DNA of 64,000 bases from Mycobacterium sp. 852002-40037_SCH5390672. GTDB taxonomy: Bacteria; Actinomycetota; Actinomycetes; Mycobacteriales; Mycobacteriaceae. The notes beneath the pieces are model-generated. The model ran no database searches. It was not told where the DNA came from and saw only the letters and a program-made list of their open reading frames with translations. Numbering within the stretch: position 1 is the first letter of the stretch; every line of letters begins with the position of its first letter. Both the position numbers and the translations under genes were made by a program. Below are positions 28,238 to 39,913 of the stretch, piece after piece. Location: positions 1 through 64,000 of the forward strand of contig NZ_LZTA01000081.1 of NCBI RefSeq assembly GCF_001665875.1. Direction: 5' to 3'.

Positions 28238-29016
28238 TCCATCCAGACCAGTGAGGCCAGCCGGCCGGTCGGCGCATCCCTGCGATGACTGAACAATGCC
28301 GGGTCGTCCACCGTGCATCGCGGATCGATGTCGATCGCCGTTACACCCAAATCCCTTAGCTGACAAGCGATTCCGGCCCGCAGATCGAGTCCGGGAGTTC
28401 CGGCGGTAGTGGTGGTACGGCTTCCCGGCAACGCCGCCTCGACCTCGTCGGCCATCGCCGCGGGCACTTCGTAATTACGACCGCTGACCGCCGGGCCCAA
28501 CAAAGCCGAAATGTCTTCGGGTAGGGCGCCGAGCTGCAGCATCGCCTCCACCGTTCGGGCCACCACCCCGCGCTGGGCCCCCACCCTGCCGGCATGGACC
28601 GCTGCGGCCACACTGGCCCGCGGATCGGCCATCAACACCGGAACGCAGTCGGCGGTCACCACCGCCAGGGCGAGCCGCGCCGTACGGGTCACCAGCGCGT
28701 CGGTCTCGTCGACCGCGGCGTCCCGAGCCCCGTCGACCACCTCGACCCGATCACCGTGCACCTGGTTCATCCACACCACGCGGCCGGGGCGCAGGCCGAC
28801 CGCTGCGGCCAGCCGGGCCCGGTTCTGGGCCACCGACGCCGGATCGTCCCCGACGTGGTCGCCCAGGTTGAAGGTGTCGAAGGGCGGCTTCGACACACCA
28901 CCGGCGCGGGTGGTTGTCACCCGCCGGATGCGAACGCTCACGTGACCAGTATCCGGGTTCCGTTGTCGGCCAGCCGGCCCCGACTGTTCCGGTCGGGGGT
29001 CCAGGGTCACGGGCAT
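28234..29016 (-). CDS. pgeF: YfiH-family purine nucleosidase/peptidoglycan editing factor
   Basis: 260 aa of the CNF1/YfiH fold. Conserved zinc and active-site residues are present: QVHGDRV, VTADCVPVLM and AAVHAGR. E. coli YfiH (PgeF) removes misincorporated L-Ser UDP-MurNAc precursors, and relatives have purine-nucleoside activity (laccase labels are old). The ATG lies 5 nt after the ftsZ stop. The family WxGx after the histidine reads GRVGAQRG here, a small departure. Confidence 0.88.
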   Translation of the reverse strand: MPVTLDPRPEQSGPAGRQRNPDTGHVSVRIRRVTTTRAGGVSKPPFDTFNLGDHVGDDPASVAQNRARLAAAVGLRPGRVVWMNQVHGDRVEVVDGARDAAVDETDALVTRTARLALAVVTADCVPVLMADPRASVAAAVHAGRVGAQRGVVARTVEAMLQLGALPEDISALLGPAVSGRNYEVPAAMADEVEAALPGSRTTTTAGTPGLDLRAGIACQLRDLGVTAIDIDPRCTVDDPALFSHRRDAPTGRLASLVWME

Positions 29017-29020
29017 GTTC

Positions 29021-30178
29021 TCAGCGGCGCATGAAGGGCGGCACGTCGACGTCGTCGTCATCGCCGCCAATATTCAAGGTCGAACCGTTGGTGTGAACCG
29101 GCACGCTGACCGCGTCGACCGGTTCGAACAACGTCGAGGTGAGCTTGCCCGCCTTCGCCGACTCGATCCGGTGCGCCCCGCCTTTTTCTTCCTTATCGGC
29201 GCTGCCGCCGATAACGGGTTTGCGGCCGCCGCCGGCGGCGTCGAAGCCCGCGGCGATGACGGTGACGCGCACCTCGTCGCCCAGCGAGTCGTCGATCACG
29301 GTGCCGAAGATGATGTTGGCGTCCTGGTGGGCGGCGTCCTGCACCAGCGAGGCGGCCTCGTTGATCTCGAACAGGCCCAGGTCGCTGCCGCCGGCGATCG
29401 ACATCAGCACGCCATGGGCGCCCTCCATCGAGGCTTCCAGCAGTGGCGAGTTGATGGCGATCTCGGCGGCCTTGAGCGAGCGGCCCTCGCCGCGGGCCGA
29501 GCCGATGCCCATGAGCGCGGTGCCGGCGCCGGACATGATGCCCTTGACGTCGGCGAAGTCCACGTTGATCAGACCCGGGGTGGTGATCAGGTCGGTGATG
29601 CCCTGCACGCCGTTGAGCAGCACCTCGTCGGCGCTGCGGAAGGCGTCCATCAGCGACACCGCGGCGTCGCCCATCTGCAGCAGCCGGTCATTGGGGATCA
29701 CGATCAGGGTGTCGCAGCTCTCGCGCAGCGAAGAGATGCCGGTCTCGGCCTGGTTGCCGCGCCGCTTGCCCTCGAACGAGAACGGCCGGGTGACCACGCC
29801 GACGGTCAACGCACCCAGCTTGCGCGCGATGCTGGCGACGACGGGCGCCCCGCCGGTGCCGGTCCCGCCACCCTCACCGGCGGTGACGAACACCATGTCC
29901 GCGCCGCGGAGCAGCTCCTCGATCTCGTCCTTGGCGTCCTCGGCGGCCTTGCGGCCGACCTCCGGGTCCGCCCCGGCGCCCAGGCCACGGGTGGACTCGC
30001 GCCCGACGTCGAGTTTGACGTCGGCATCACTCATCAACAGCGCTTGCGCGTCGGTGTTGATCGCGATGAACTCCACGCCTTTGAGGCCTTGTTCGATCAT
30101 CCGGTTGACGGCGTTGACGCCGCCGCCACCGATACCCACGACCTTGATGACGGCCAGGTAGTTGTGCGGGGGGGTCAT
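29021..30178 (-). CDS. ftsZ: Cell division GTPase FtsZ
   Basis: 385 aa tubulin-like GTPase forming the Z ring. Seen: [15 protein letters not shown], the GTP signature [12 protein letters not shown], the catalytic T7 loop NVDFADVK, and the C-terminal peptide [13 protein letters not shown] that binds SepF/FtsW. The chosen ATG matches the M. tuberculosis N-terminus ([12 protein letters not shown]); a second ATG directly precedes it, with GGGAGG 7-10 nt upstream. The longer frame to 30268 has no support. Confidence 0.99.
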   Translation of the reverse strand: MTPPHNYLAVIKVVGIGGGGVNAVNRMIEQGLKGVEFIAINTDAQALLMSDADVKLDVGRESTRGLGAGADPEVGRKAAEDAKDEIEELLRGADMVFVTAGEGGGTGTGGAPVVASIARKLGALTVGVVTRPFSFEGKRRGNQAETGISSLRESCDTLIVIPNDRLLQMGDAAVSLMDAFRSADEVLLNGVQGITDLITTPGLINVDFADVKGIMSGAGTALMGIGSARGEGRSLKAAEIAINSPLLEASMEGAHGVLMSIAGGSDLGLFEINEAASLVQDAAHQDANIIFGTVIDDSLGDEVRVTVIAAGFDAAGGGRKPVIGGSADKEEKGGAHRIESAKAGKLTSTLFEPVDAVSVPVHTNGSTLNIGGDDDDVDVPPFMRR

Positions 30179-30257
30179 CATTCGTCTTCCTCCCTGATGG
30201 GCTTGGCTCTCCCGGCGGTGGGCTCCTCCGGACGTTCGCGGCCCTCCCTGGCAAACC

Positions 30258-30281
30258 CTCAACCTCAACCATAGAGTTAGA
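30258..30281 (-). promoter_or_regulatory. Putative ftsZ promoter region
   Basis: On the minus strand TTGACA (30276-30281) is followed after a short 12-nt spacer by TATGGT (30258-30263), with tandem TAACTC and TTGAGG units in and after it. The spacing is too short for these two boxes to be partners, so the exact promoter is unclear. The 268-bp gap after ftsQ makes a separate ftsZ promoter likely. Confidence 0.35.
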
Positions 30282-30320
30282 GTTATGTCAAGTAGTTCCG
30301 CGCAACCAGAACGGTATGGG

Positions 30321-30334
30321 TAGGGCGCGCCCTA
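30321..30334. repeat. 14-bp perfect palindrome upstream of ftsZ
   Basis: TAGGGCGCGCCCTA is its own reverse complement and lies in the ftsQ-ftsZ spacer, upstream of the putative promoter. It could be an operator. Confidence 0.6.
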
Positions 30335-30446
30335 ACCACGCAGGCGCGCCGACACGCGTCCCGCAAATTTTGGGCAATTTTCCGGCGTCGGGCGGCGTCA
30401 GCGCCGTTCGTCGGCGCATCGGAGCCGTGCGACGTGACGAAGGTCG

Positions 30447-31433
30447 CTACTTGACCGTGGGCAGGTCCGGACTGGACACGTCGTAGGTCTTGCCGGGCTG
30501 GGTCAGCAGCGCGGCCAGCTTCTCGGCTTTTTCGTCGGTGCGGTCGGTGGTCCCCCAGATCACCACTCGACCATCGCCCAGCGTCAGGGTGATCGAGGCC
30601 ACCGAGGGCGCCGCGATCCGGCCCACCTGACCCTGGACCTCGGGCCGCAGCGCGGTCAGCACCTCCAAGGCCGCCTTGGTCGCCGGATCGTTGGGCCCCG
30701 GGTCGGCGACATCGAGGTACGGCAGCGCCGGTGGCGGCGGCCCCGTTGCGAAGTCCACGCCGTCGCGGTCGAAAAGGTGCGGCCCGTCGGGAAAGTCCTT
30801 GACCGCCACCGGAACTCGCTCGACGATGGTGATCCGCAGCGCCGACGGATACTGGCGCTGCACCCGGGCGCTGGCCACTCGCCGGATCGCCGCCACCCGG
30901 TCGGCGACCTGGCTGGTGTTGATCTGCAGCAGCGGCGTTCCGGGCCGCACCCGCGCCGCATCCAGGACCTCTTCCCGGGTCACCACCCCGGTGCCGACGA
31001 CCACGATGTTGCGCGCCGACATCGCGGGCGTGAAATAGAGGATCAACGCCAGACCGATGCCCACGACCACCAGCAGGACGGTCGCCAGCAGCATCTTCAG
31101 GCCTCGAACGACGCCGCGCGCAACGGGTTTGGGCTCGTTGACCAGCCGTCCGTTGGCCCGGCGCTTCGCCTCGCGGCGGGCTTCTTCGATCGCGGTGGCC
31201 CGGGCCTGCGCCGCGCGGCGCTCGGCTCGTTCCCGGCGAGCGCGCCGGCGAGGCCCCTCGACGTCGGCCTGGTCGGCCTCGTGATCGGGCTGTGGGCCGG
31301 CTTCCTGCTGGTTCGCGCTTGCTTCGGTGACGAGCGGCTCGGTGACCGCGCTGTCCTCGGCGTCGCCCGATGGCTGGCTGTCGGCCCGTTCGCCGACCAC
31401 GTTGGTCGGGACCGGGTCGAGCGGCTCCGTCAT
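30447..31433 (-). CDS. ftsQ: Cell division protein FtsQ
   Basis: 328 aa. An acidic, disordered cytoplasmic N-terminus of about 110 residues leads to a basic stretch and one transmembrane helix ([20 protein letters not shown]). A POTRA domain ([19 protein letters not shown]) and the FtsQ beta domain follow outside the membrane. It links FtsL/FtsB to the divisome. The ATG overlaps the murC stop (ATGA). Confidence 0.95.
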   Translation of the reverse strand: MTEPLDPVPTNVVGERADSQPSGDAEDSAVTEPLVTEASANQQEAGPQPDHEADQADVEGPRRRARRERAERRAAQARATAIEEARREAKRRANGRLVNEPKPVARGVVRGLKMLLATVLLVVVGIGLALILYFTPAMSARNIVVVGTGVVTREEVLDAARVRPGTPLLQINTSQVADRVAAIRRVASARVQRQYPSALRITIVERVPVAVKDFPDGPHLFDRDGVDFATGPPPPALPYLDVADPGPNDPATKAALEVLTALRPEVQGQVGRIAAPSVASITLTLGDGRVVIWGTTDRTDEKAEKLAALLTQPGKTYDVSSPDLPTVK

Positions 31434-32914
31434 CGCAGCGCCCCGGGGGCGCTGCGGTTCGCCCGCACCCGCAGCGCCGTGACGATTTCGGGACCCAGCA
31501 GGGTCACATCGCCTGCTCCCATGGTGACGATGACGTCGCCGGGCCCGGCGACCGCGGCCACCTGCTCGGCGGCCGCGGAGAAGTGCGGGAGATAGCGCAC
31601 CGGCACACTCACGTGCTCGGCAACGCTGGCCCCGCTGACACCAGCCAGCGGTTGTTCGCGAGCGCCGTAGACGTCGAGAACGAAAACCTCGTCCGCCGCG
31701 TCCAGCGCCTGCCCGAACTGCTCAGCGAAAGCCTTTGTGCGCGAATACAAATGGGGTTGGAACACCGCGATGCTGCGGCCGTCGCCGCTCTGCTCGAGCA
31801 GGGTGCGGACCGCGGCCAGCGTTGCGATGATCTCCGTGGGGTGGTGGGCGTAGTCGTCGAACACCCGCACCGACGCCGCGCTGCCGACCAGTTCGAATCG
31901 GCGGCGCACGCCCTCGAAGCCGGCCAGGCCGTCCAGCACGGCGTCGGCCGGAGCGCCGATCTCGAGTGCCGCCAGCAGTGCGCCCATCGCGTTGAGCGCC
32001 ATGTGGCGGCCGGGTACCGACAACCGCATCACCCGCGGGTGCCGCGCCGGGTCCAGTTCGGGGGCCAGCTGGATCTGCGCGACGGCTTCGGTGCCCTGCT
32101 GCTGCCACGACAACAACGTGGCGGCCAATTCGTCGCCGGGGTGCGGCGACCCGCCCTGCGGCGCAGATCCGTAGCGCAGCACCCGAATACCCAGCTCGGC
32201 CGTGCGTTTGGCCAGCGCGGCCGCCCCCGCGTCGTCGACGCACACCACGAGCGCCCCGCCGGGGGCCAGCCGCTCGACGAAGGCGTCGAACACCGCGACA
32301 TAGGCGTCGGCGCTGCCGTAGAAGTCGAGGTGATCGGTCTCGATGTTGGTGACCACGGCGACGTTGGGCGTGTACTCCAGCAGCGAGCCGTCGCTTTCGT
32401 CGGCCTCCGCGACGAAGCAGTCGCCGCTGCCGTGGTGGGCGTTGGTGCCGGCCTCCCCCATCTCGCCCCCGACCGCGAATGACGGGTCGCGCCCGCAGTG
32501 CTGCAGCGCCACGATCAGCATCGACGTCGTCGTCGTCTTGCCATGCGTACCGGTGACCATCAGCGTGGTGCGCCCGGCCATCAACTTGGCCAGCACGGCC
32601 GGCCGCAGGATCACCGGAATGCCGCGGCGACGGGCCTCGACGAGCTCGGGATTGGTCTTCGGGATGGCGGCGTGGGTGGTGATGACCGCGGTGGCGCCGC
32701 CGGGCAACAGATCCAGCGAGGACGCGTCGTGCCCGATGTTGATGAGCGCGCCCCGGGCGCGCAACGCGTGAATGCCGCGTGACTCCTTGGCATCCGAGCC
32801 GGATACCAGCCCGCCGCGGTCCAGCAGGATTCGGGCGACGCCCGACATGCCGGCTCCCCCGATGCCGACCATGTGCACCCGCTGCAGCTCGGGTGGCAAC
32901 TGCCCGGTGTTCAC
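31430..32914 (-). CDS. murC: UDP-N-acetylmuramate--L-alanine ligase MurC
   Basis: 494 aa, identical in length to the M. tuberculosis protein. First amino-acid ligase of the peptidoglycan precursor pathway. Seen: [17 protein letters not shown] (UDP-binding), [12 protein letters not shown] (ATP loop), [10 protein letters not shown], and YAHHPTEI in the C-terminal domain. The GTG start overlaps the murG stop (GTGA), with GGAGG 6 nt upstream. The longer frame into murG is an artefact. Confidence 0.98.
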   Translation of the reverse strand: MNTGQLPPELQRVHMVGIGGAGMSGVARILLDRGGLVSGSDAKESRGIHALRARGALINIGHDASSLDLLPGGATAVITTHAAIPKTNPELVEARRRGIPVILRPAVLAKLMAGRTTLMVTGTHGKTTTTSMLIVALQHCGRDPSFAVGGEMGEAGTNAHHGSGDCFVAEADESDGSLLEYTPNVAVVTNIETDHLDFYGSADAYVAVFDAFVERLAPGGALVVCVDDAGAAALAKRTAELGIRVLRYGSAPQGGSPHPGDELAATLLSWQQQGTEAVAQIQLAPELDPARHPRVMRLSVPGRHMALNAMGALLAALEIGAPADAVLDGLAGFEGVRRRFELVGSAASVRVFDDYAHHPTEIIATLAAVRTLLEQSGDGRSIAVFQPHLYSRTKAFAEQFGQALDAADEVFVLDVYGAREQPLAGVSGASVAEHVSVPVRYLPHFSAAAEQVAAVAGPGDVIVTMGAGDVTLLGPEIVTALRVRANRSAPGALR

Positions 32915-34146
32915 GTCTTTCCTCCGGCCGCCGACCGACCGCGCTGCGCCTTCCTGGCGATGTCCAGCGCCGCCTGGGCGACCCGGCGCGCCGCATCGGG
33001 ATGTCCCACCTGCGCGGCGGCGGTGGTCATGGCCGCCAACCGCGGCGGGTCGCCCACCAGCCCCGCCACTTCCCGGGCGACCAGCTCGGGCGTCAGGTCG
33101 GCGTCCGCGACGATCATGCCGCCACCGGCGTTGACCACCGGCAGCGCGTTGAGCCGCTGCTCGCCGTTGCCGATCGGCAGGGGCACGTAGATGGCCGGCA
33201 AGCCCACCGCCGAGACCTCGGCGACCGTCATCGCACCGGAGCGGCAGATCACCAGGTCGGCGGCCGAATAGGCCAGATCCATCCGGTCGAGGTAGGGCAC
33301 CGGCACGTACGGCGGGTCGCCCGGCAGGGGGGCACGAAGGTCGAGCGTGTTCTTGGGACCGTGCGCATGCAGGACGGCCACGCCGGCGGCGGCCAGCGCG
33401 GCGGCCGCGCCGGAGACGGCCCGGTTCAGCGATGCCGCGCCCTGCGAGCCACCGAACACCAGCAACACCGGGGCGTCGTCGGCGAAACCGAAGTGTCTGC
33501 GCGCTTCGGCGCGCAGGGCCGCCCGGTCCAGCGCGGTGATGGCCTCGCGCACCGGCACCCCGACCACCTCGGCGCGCGGCAGCCCGCAATCGGCCACCGC
33601 GGAGAGCACCCGCTCGGCGCTGCGGGCGCCGACCCGGTTGGCCAGCCCGGCACTGGCGTTGGCTTCATGGATCACCACCGGAATCCGGCGGCGGCGCGCG
33701 TCCGCAGAGGGCACGCCGCGGGCGGCGAGATAGGCCGGCAGCGCCACGTACCCCCCGAAACCGATCACCACGTCGGCGTCGACCGCCCTGAGCACGGCGC
33801 GGGTTTCGCGGACGGCCCGCCACACCCGCGAGGGCAGCCGGGCCAGGTCGCCGCTGGGTTTGCGCGGCAGCGGCACCGGCGTGATCAGCTCGAGGTCATA
33901 GCCGCGCTCGGGCACGAGCCTGGTCTCGAGCCCCCGGACGGTGCCCAACGCGGTGATCCTGACCTGCGGATCGAGCGCACTCAGCGCGTCGGCGACGGCC
34001 ATTGCCGGCTCGACGTGACCGGCGGTCCCGCCACCGGCCAGCACGACCGACAGTGGCTTTAGAGACGTAAAAGACGACAACGCGGCACCGGCGGGCAAGG
34101 GGTTTACCCCCCGCCCGCCGGTCGGCTTGTTGACCGTGTCGTTCAC
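32911..34146 (-). CDS. murG: UDP-GlcNAc transferase MurG
   Basis: 411 aa GT28 glycosyltransferase that converts lipid I to lipid II on the inner membrane face. Seen: [49 protein letters not shown] and the UDP-GlcNAc site [20 protein letters not shown]. The GTG overlaps the ftsW stop (GTGA). The N-terminal about 25 residues are variable, as in other mycobacteria. Confidence 0.98.
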   Translation of the reverse strand: MNDTVNKPTGGRGVNPLPAGAALSSFTSLKPLSVVLAGGGTAGHVEPAMAVADALSALDPQVRITALGTVRGLETRLVPERGYDLELITPVPLPRKPSGDLARLPSRVWRAVRETRAVLRAVDADVVIGFGGYVALPAYLAARGVPSADARRRRIPVVIHEANASAGLANRVGARSAERVLSAVADCGLPRAEVVGVPVREAITALDRAALRAEARRHFGFADDAPVLLVFGGSQGAASLNRAVSGAAAALAAAGVAVLHAHGPKNTLDLRAPLPGDPPYVPVPYLDRMDLAYSAADLVICRSGAMTVAEVSAVGLPAIYVPLPIGNGEQRLNALPVVNAGGGMIVADADLTPELVAREVAGLVGDPPRLAAMTTAAAQVGHPDAARRVAQAALDIARKAQRGRSAAGGKT

Positions 34147-35816
34147 CCGTAACGCTGACCTTCCAGTGCGCGTGCGCGTCGTGGCTGACGCTGGCCGGCT
34201 CCAAGACTCGCATAGCGCTGGCCAGATCCATGATGCCTCGCCCGTGAACGGGCGGCGCCCCCAGTCTGGCGAGCCGGCCGGCCGGCCGTTCGCGGCAGCG
34301 GCGCATCGGCCTTGCGCGACCCCTTGCGCCCCGGCGCGCCAGCGCTCTTGCGCCCGGGTGCGCCAGCGCTCTTGCGCGACGCCTCGGCCGACTTCGGACG
34401 AGCCCGCCGGCGGTCGCGGAACGCCTCCACGCGCGTCGGCGAATAGGGCTCGGGCAGCGGCAGCCGCAGGATCCGGTTCACCTTGTCGTCGCGGCCGGCC
34501 CGCAGGGCGGCCACCGCCTCGGGTTCGTGACGCGCCGCATTGGCCATGATGCCGATCATGAAAAGCGTTGCCGCCGTGGATGTTCCACCGGCAGAAATGA
34601 GTGGCAGCTGAATACCGGTGACCGGCAGGATCCCGATCACGTAGCCGATGTTGATGAACGCCTGGCCCAGCACCCACATCGTCGTGGTGGCGGTCAGCAG
34701 CCGCAGGAACGGGTCGGCCGAGCGGCGGGCGATCCGCATCCCGGTGTAGGCGAACAGCCCGAACAGCACCAGCAGCGCAAAGGCGCCGATGAACCCGAGC
34801 TCCTCGCCGATGATCGCGAAGATGAAGTCGTTGTGGGCGTTGGGCAGGTAGTTCCATTTGGCCACGCCCTGGCCCAGCCCGTCACCGAAGACGCCGCCGT
34901 GCGCCAGCGCGAACTTCGCCTGCCGAGCCTGGTAGCCCGTGTCCTGCGGGTCGTTCTCGGGGTTGATCCAGGACCGCACCCGGTCCGACCGGTAGCCGGC
35001 CGACATGGCCAGGACCGCGCCGGCCACGAAGACGGCCAGCAATGAGGTGACGAACACGCGCAGCGGCAGGCCGGCGTACCACAGCAACGCCAGCAGGATG
35101 ATGCCCAGCGACACCGTCTGCCCGAGGTCGGGCTGTGCCACGATCAGCGCCAGCGCGATCACCGCCGCCGGCACCAGCGGAATCAGCAATTCACGCAGGC
35201 TCGCCCGCTCCAGGCGGCGGGCGGCCAACATGTGCGCGCCCCAGATCGCGAAGGCGATTTTGGCCAGCTCGGACGGCTGCATCGAGAACCCCGCGACCAC
35301 GAACCACTTACGAGATCCGTTGGCCAGGTTGCCGATACCGGGAACGAGCACCAACACCAGCAGGATGACGGTGACGACGTAGCCGGTGAACGCGACCCGC
35401 CGGATGAAGCGCACCGACATCCGCAACGAGGCGTAGCAGGCGACGAGCCCGATCGCCGTCCACAGCACCTGCTTGCCGAAGATCACCCAGGCCGATCCGT
35501 CGGCGTCGTAGGACCGCACGCCCGACGCCGACAGCACCATGATCAGCCCCAGCGTCGTCAGCAACCCGGCCACCGCGATGATCAGGTGAAACGATGTCAT
35601 GGGCCGGCCCAACCAGGCGCCGAACCGGCCGTGCGAACCGCCCGCGTCGGCGGTGGCCTTGTCTTTCTTCAGCGGCTTGGCGGCCTTGTCGGCCTTGGCT
35701 GGTGAGGCGTCTTCTTCCGTCGTGGCGTCGGCGTCTTCGGCCGGCCCCGGCTCGGCCGTGGCGGTCTCGGTGCTGTCTTGGCCCCGGCGCAGCAGCCGGG
35801 TCAGTGCGTTACCCAC
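34143..35816 (-). CDS. ftsW: SEDS peptidoglycan polymerase FtsW
   Basis: 557 aa with about ten transmembrane segments between residues 80 and 440. Seen: SEDS motifs [40 protein letters not shown], and [11 protein letters not shown]. It polymerises lipid II at the septum with PbpB. The C-terminal tail is Arg/Lys-rich with a short repeat ([18 protein letters not shown]), and the N-terminus is acidic; the protein is about 30 residues longer than in M. tuberculosis. GTG start, 7 nt after the murD stop. Confidence 0.97.
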   Translation of the reverse strand: MGNALTRLLRRGQDSTETATAEPGPAEDADATTEEDASPAKADKAAKPLKKDKATADAGGSHGRFGAWLGRPMTSFHLIIAVAGLLTTLGLIMVLSASGVRSYDADGSAWVIFGKQVLWTAIGLVACYASLRMSVRFIRRVAFTGYVVTVILLVLVLVPGIGNLANGSRKWFVVAGFSMQPSELAKIAFAIWGAHMLAARRLERASLRELLIPLVPAAVIALALIVAQPDLGQTVSLGIILLALLWYAGLPLRVFVTSLLAVFVAGAVLAMSAGYRSDRVRSWINPENDPQDTGYQARQAKFALAHGGVFGDGLGQGVAKWNYLPNAHNDFIFAIIGEELGFIGAFALLVLFGLFAYTGMRIARRSADPFLRLLTATTTMWVLGQAFINIGYVIGILPVTGIQLPLISAGGTSTAATLFMIGIMANAARHEPEAVAALRAGRDDKVNRILRLPLPEPYSPTRVEAFRDRRRARPKSAEASRKSAGAPGRKSAGAPGRKGSRKADAPLPRTAGRPARQTGGAARSRARHHGSGQRYASLGAGQRQPRRARALEGQRYG

Positions 35817-35823
35817 GCCCGCC

Positions 35824-37281
35824 CTACCGGAGCGCCGCGCGCACGGCGGCCGCGAATGCGTCGCCACGGTCGGCGTAACCCGCGAATTGGTCGAACGATG
35901 CGCCCGCCGGTGCCAGCAGGACGGTGTCACCGGGCTTCGCTACGGTGCGAGCCGCGGCCACCACCGCGTTCATGACCGCCGTGCCCAGATTGCCGCCCGA
36001 TTGTTTCACATCTGTCACATCTGCCCCAAACACCACAGCAGTCGCATCCATACCAGCATCCTCGCCTGTCACAACGTGCAGGACGGGGACATCGGGCGCG
36101 TGTCGCGATAACGCCTCTGCAACCTCGTGCCGATCCCGGCCGATGAGCACCGCCCCGACCAGCCGCGACGCCATCCTGGCGACCTCGGCGTCGACCGATG
36201 CGCCCTTGAGCAGACCGCCGGCGATCCAGACGACTCGGGGATAAGCGAGCACCGATGCCTCGGCGGCGTGGGGGTTGGTGGCCTTGGAGTCGTCGACGTA
36301 GGTGATTCCGTCGGCGACGGCCACGACTTCGGACCGGTGCCGGCCCACCTGGAACGAGGCGATCGCGGCAGCGATCGCCTCGGCCGGCACGTCGACACAG
36401 CGCGCCAGCGCCGCCGCGGCCAGGGCGTCGAGCACCCCGACCGGTCCCGGCACCGGGATGGAATCGACCGGCAGCAGCACCTGCTCGTCGGCGAAGGCAC
36501 GGTCCACCAGGTGGCGCCCGCGCACGCCCAGCTCCCCCGGCGCCGGTTCGCCCAGTCGGAAGCCGACGCGCACCGGAGCCTGGGCGGTGTTCAGCAGCGC
36601 CGCCGCCCGGCTGTCGTCCAGGCCCACCACCGCCACCCGGCCATCGAGCACCCGCGCCTTCGCCGCGGCGTAGGCGGCCATGCTGCCGTGCCAGTCGAGG
36701 TGGTCTTCGGCGATGTTGAGCACCGCCCCGGCTTCGGGCCGCAACGAAGGCGCCCAATGCAATTGGAAGCTGGACAGCTCGACGGCCAGCAGCTCGGCGG
36801 GTTCGTCCAGGACGTCGAGCACCGGGTCGCCGATGTTGCCGCACAGCAGACTGCGCCGGCCGGCGGCGGTCAGCATGGCGTGCAGCATCGACGTGGTGGT
36901 CGTCTTGCCGTTGGTCCCGGTCACCACCAGCCAGCGCCGGGGCGGTCCGTAGCGGCCCGCGGCGTCGAGCCGCCAGGCCAGCTCCACGTCGCCCCAGATC
37001 GGTACCCCCGCGGCCGACGCGGCGACCGGCAACGGTGTGGTCGGCGAGAACCCGGGACTGACGACCACCAGGGCGTAGCTGGAGATCCGCTCGGCAGCCG
37101 TCGAGGTGGACGCCGTCGCCACTCCCGCCCCGGTGTAGCCGCGCAACGTGGCCGGGTCGTCGTCGCACAGCGTCGGCACCGCGCCGAATCGGGTCAGCGC
37201 CGCCAGCGCGGCCTTGCCCGTTACCCCGCCGCCGGCCACCAGCACCGGCGCGCCCGGCGCCAAGGGGTCAAGGCCGCTCAT
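35824..37281 (-). CDS. murD: UDP-MurNAc-L-Ala--D-glutamate ligase MurD
   Basis: 485 aa. Adds D-Glu to UDP-MurNAc-L-Ala. Seen: [34 protein letters not shown] (ATP loop), [23 protein letters not shown] and [12 protein letters not shown]. The ATG overlaps the mraY stop by one base (TGATG). Length equals that of the M. tuberculosis protein within one residue. Confidence 0.98.
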   Translation of the reverse strand: MSGLDPLAPGAPVLVAGGGVTGKAALAALTRFGAVPTLCDDDPATLRGYTGAGVATASTSTAAERISSYALVVVSPGFSPTTPLPVAASAAGVPIWGDVELAWRLDAAGRYGPPRRWLVVTGTNGKTTTTSMLHAMLTAAGRRSLLCGNIGDPVLDVLDEPAELLAVELSSFQLHWAPSLRPEAGAVLNIAEDHLDWHGSMAAYAAAKARVLDGRVAVVGLDDSRAAALLNTAQAPVRVGFRLGEPAPGELGVRGRHLVDRAFADEQVLLPVDSIPVPGPVGVLDALAAAALARCVDVPAEAIAAAIASFQVGRHRSEVVAVADGITYVDDSKATNPHAAEASVLAYPRVVWIAGGLLKGASVDAEVARMASRLVGAVLIGRDRHEVAEALSRHAPDVPVLHVVTGEDAGMDATAVVFGADVTDVKQSGGNLGTAVMNAVVAAARTVAKPGDTVLLAPAGASFDQFAGYADRGDAFAAAVRAALR

Positions 37282-38360
37282 CAGGCACCGATCGCGCCCA
37301 GCCACTCACCGTAGAAAAGGGCGACGCCCAGGCCGCAGGCGATCGCGGTGAGCAGCCAGAAGCGGATGATGACCGTGGTCTCGGCCCAGCCGGCCAATTC
37401 GAAATGGTGGTGAAAGGGCGCCATCCGGAACACCCGGCGCCCGGTCGTTCGAAAAGTCAAGATCTGCAACACAACCGAGCTGACCTCGGCGACGAACAGC
37501 GAACCCAGCACGACGGCGAGGATCTCGGTGCGGCTGGTGACCGAGATGCCGGCGATGATGCCGCCCAGAGCCAGAGATCCGGTGTCGCCCATGAAGATTT
37601 TGGCGGGCGCGGCGTTCCACCAGAGAAAGCCGATGCAGGCGCCCGCGGTGGCCGCCGCGACCAGCGCCAGGTCCAGCGGATCGCGCACGTTGTAGCAGCC
37701 CAGCCCGGGCGCGGTGACGCAGGCGTTGCGGTACTGCCAGAAGGTGATCAACACGTAGGCGGCGGTGACCATCGCCATACTCCCGGCGGCCAGCCCGTCC
37801 AGGCCGTCGGTGAAGTTGACTGCGTTGGACCACGCGCTGACGACGACCACACAGAACAACACGAACAGTCCCGGCGCCAGGGTGACGGTGGCGATCTCGC
37901 GCACGTAGGACAGATCCGCGCTGGCCGGTGTCAGGCCGTTGTTGTTGTGGAACCGCAGCGCCAGCACGCCGAACAGCACCGCCGCGGCGACCTGGCCGAT
38001 CGTCTTGGCCGTCTTGTTCAGGCCGAGGTTGCGCGACCTGCGGATCTTGATCAGGTCGTCGAGGAATCCGACGACGCCGAGCACGGTGGCCAGACCCAGC
38101 ACCAGCAGACCCGACACGGTGATGCCCTCACCGTCGAAGGCCAGCCCGGCCAGGTGCGTGCCCAGGTAGCCCGCCCAGATGCCGGCCAGGATGGCCACAC
38201 CGCCCATCGACGGCGTGCCGCGTTTGGCATGGTGGGTCGGCGGGCCGTCCTCGCGGGTGTGGTGGCCGAATCCCTGTCGGGTGAACAAGCGGATCAGCGC
38301 CGGGGTCAGCAGGATCGACACGGTCAGCGCGACGGCGACGGCGACGAGGATCTGTCTCAT
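37281..38360 (-). CDS. mraY: Phospho-MurNAc-pentapeptide transferase MraY (MurX)
   Basis: 359 aa with about ten transmembrane helices. It transfers phospho-MurNAc-pentapeptide to decaprenyl phosphate to form lipid I. Conserved segments: [21 protein letters not shown] (catalytic Asp pair), [12 protein letters not shown], and [14 protein letters not shown]. The ATG overlaps the murF stop codon region (ATGA). Confidence 0.98.
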   Translation of the reverse strand: MRQILVAVAVALTVSILLTPALIRLFTRQGFGHHTREDGPPTHHAKRGTPSMGGVAILAGIWAGYLGTHLAGLAFDGEGITVSGLLVLGLATVLGVVGFLDDLIKIRRSRNLGLNKTAKTIGQVAAAVLFGVLALRFHNNNGLTPASADLSYVREIATVTLAPGLFVLFCVVVVSAWSNAVNFTDGLDGLAAGSMAMVTAAYVLITFWQYRNACVTAPGLGCYNVRDPLDLALVAAATAGACIGFLWWNAAPAKIFMGDTGSLALGGIIAGISVTSRTEILAVVLGSLFVAEVSSVVLQILTFRTTGRRVFRMAPFHHHFELAGWAETTVIIRFWLLTAIACGLGVALFYGEWLGAIGA

Positions 38361-39913
38361 GGGCGCGTCCCACCGTCTTCGGCGGCCAGGGCGTCGGCCA
38401 ACGCACCGAGACCGGCCGAGTTGGACGCCTTGACCAGCACGACGTCACCGGGTTGCACCTCGGCCCGCAGCAACGCCAGGGCGGCATCGCTGTCGGCGAC
38501 GTTGACGGCCCCTTTGTCGGCTGCGCCCCAGGAACCCTCCATGACCGCTGCGTGGTGCATGGCGCTCATCGACCTCCCACTTCCCACGACAACGAGTCGA
38601 GACACATCTAAGCGCACGGCCAGCCGGCCGATGCGATCATGCTCGACTATGGCGTCCTCGCCGAGCTCGGCCATCTCGCCGAGCACCGCCCAGCTCCTGC
38701 GCTTTTCGGCGGGGTTGTGCCCGCCGCCCGCGTCCCCACGGGCGATCCAGGCCAGCGCCTGCAACCCGGCCCGCATCGAATCGGGGTTGGCGTTGTAGGC
38801 ATCGTCGATCACGGTAACCCCGTCGGCGCGGGTGGTGACCTGCATCCGGTGCCGCGACACCGGACCCGCCCCGGCCAGTGCGACCGCCACCTGTTCGAGG
38901 TCGGCGCCGCATTCGGCCGCGACCGCGGCCGCGCACAGCGCGTTGCTGACCTGGTGATCGCCGTACACGCCGAGTTGCACCTGCACCTGCCTCACCCCGG
39001 AGGCCTCGCGCCGATGCAGCGTGAACCGCGGCCTGGCCAACTCGTCGAGCGACACCGGCCCGGCCCACACGTCGCTGGGGCCCGCGCTGGTGTGTTCTGC
39101 GCGGCTGACCCGAACCACCCGGGCCGCGGTCACCTCGGCCATGGCCGCCACCGCCGGGTCGTCGGCGTTGAGGATCACCACTCCGGAAGGTGGGACAGAT
39201 TGCGGCAGTTCGGATTTCGTTTGGGCGATGGCTTCGCGTGAGCCGAACTCGCCCAGGTGCGCGGTGCCGACGTTGAGGACCACCCCGATGGACGGTGTGG
39301 CGATTTCGGCGAGCGCGGCGATATTGCCGGGATGGCGGGCCGACATCTCGAGAACCAGGTAGTCGCTGTCGGCCGTCGCGCGCAGCACCGTCCAGGGGTG
39401 TCCCAGCTCGTTGTTGAACGACCCGGGCGGGGCCACCACCTCACCGAGTGGCGCCAGCACGGCAGCCACCAGGTCTTTGGTCGAGGTCTTGCCCGACGAT
39501 CCGGTGATGCCGACGATCCTCAGCCCACCGGCCACCAGTTCGGCGGCCACCGCCTTGGCCAGCTTGCCCAGCGCGGCCAGCACCGCCGCGCCGGACCCGT
39601 CGGCGTCGTGCTCGAGCACCCCGGCCAGCCCGCGGTCCGCCGCCGGCGGTTGCGGACGGACCACGATGGCCGGAACCCCGACCGGTCGCGCCGCCAGCAC
39701 GGCGACCGCACCGGCCGCGATCGCGGCCTCGGCATAGTCGTGCCCGTCGGTCCGGGCACCCGGCAGCGCCAGGAACAGCCCGCCGGGACCGGCGGCGCGC
39801 GAGTCGAATTCGACCGTCCCCGTGACGTGTCGGTGCGCGGCATCCTGCGGCGAGATGTCGGACAGGGTGCCCCCGACGATGTCGGCGATCTGGGCGACGG
39901 TCAGGTCGATCAT
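38357..39913 (-). CDS. murF: UDP-MurNAc-tripeptide--D-Ala-D-Ala ligase MurF
   Basis: 518 aa. Adds D-Ala-D-Ala to complete the pentapeptide. Seen: [19 protein letters not shown] (ATP loop), [40 protein letters not shown] and [19 protein letters not shown] overlap with murE. Slightly longer than the M. tuberculosis protein (510). Confidence 0.98.
   Translation of the reverse strand: MIDLTVAQIADIVGGTLSDISPQDAAHRHVTGTVEFDSRAAGPGGLFLALPGARTDGHDYAEAAIAAGAVAVLAARPVGVPAIVVRPQPPAADRGLAGVLEHDADGSGAAVLAALGKLAKAVAAELVAGGLRIVGITGSSGKTSTKDLVAAVLAPLGEVVAPPGSFNNELGHPWTVLRATADSDYLVLEMSARHPGNIAALAEIATPSIGVVLNVGTAHLGEFGSREAIAQTKSELPQSVPPSGVVILNADDPAVAAMAEVTAARVVRVSRAEHTSAGPSDVWAGPVSLDELARPRFTLHRREASGVRQVQVQLGVYGDHQVSNALCAAAVAAECGADLEQVAVALAGAGPVSRHRMQVTTRADGVTVIDDAYNANPDSMRAGLQALAWIARGDAGGGHNPAEKRRSWAVLGEMAELGEDAIVEHDRIGRLAVRLDVSRLVVVGSGRSMSAMHHAAVMEGSWGAADKGAVNVADSDAALALLRAEVQPGDVVLVKASNSAGLGALADALAAEDGGTRP

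Noticed and set aside
32915..33589. N-terminal extension of murC into murG
   Set aside because: Different frame of murG; strong GGAGG-GTG start and family length fix MurC at 494 aa.
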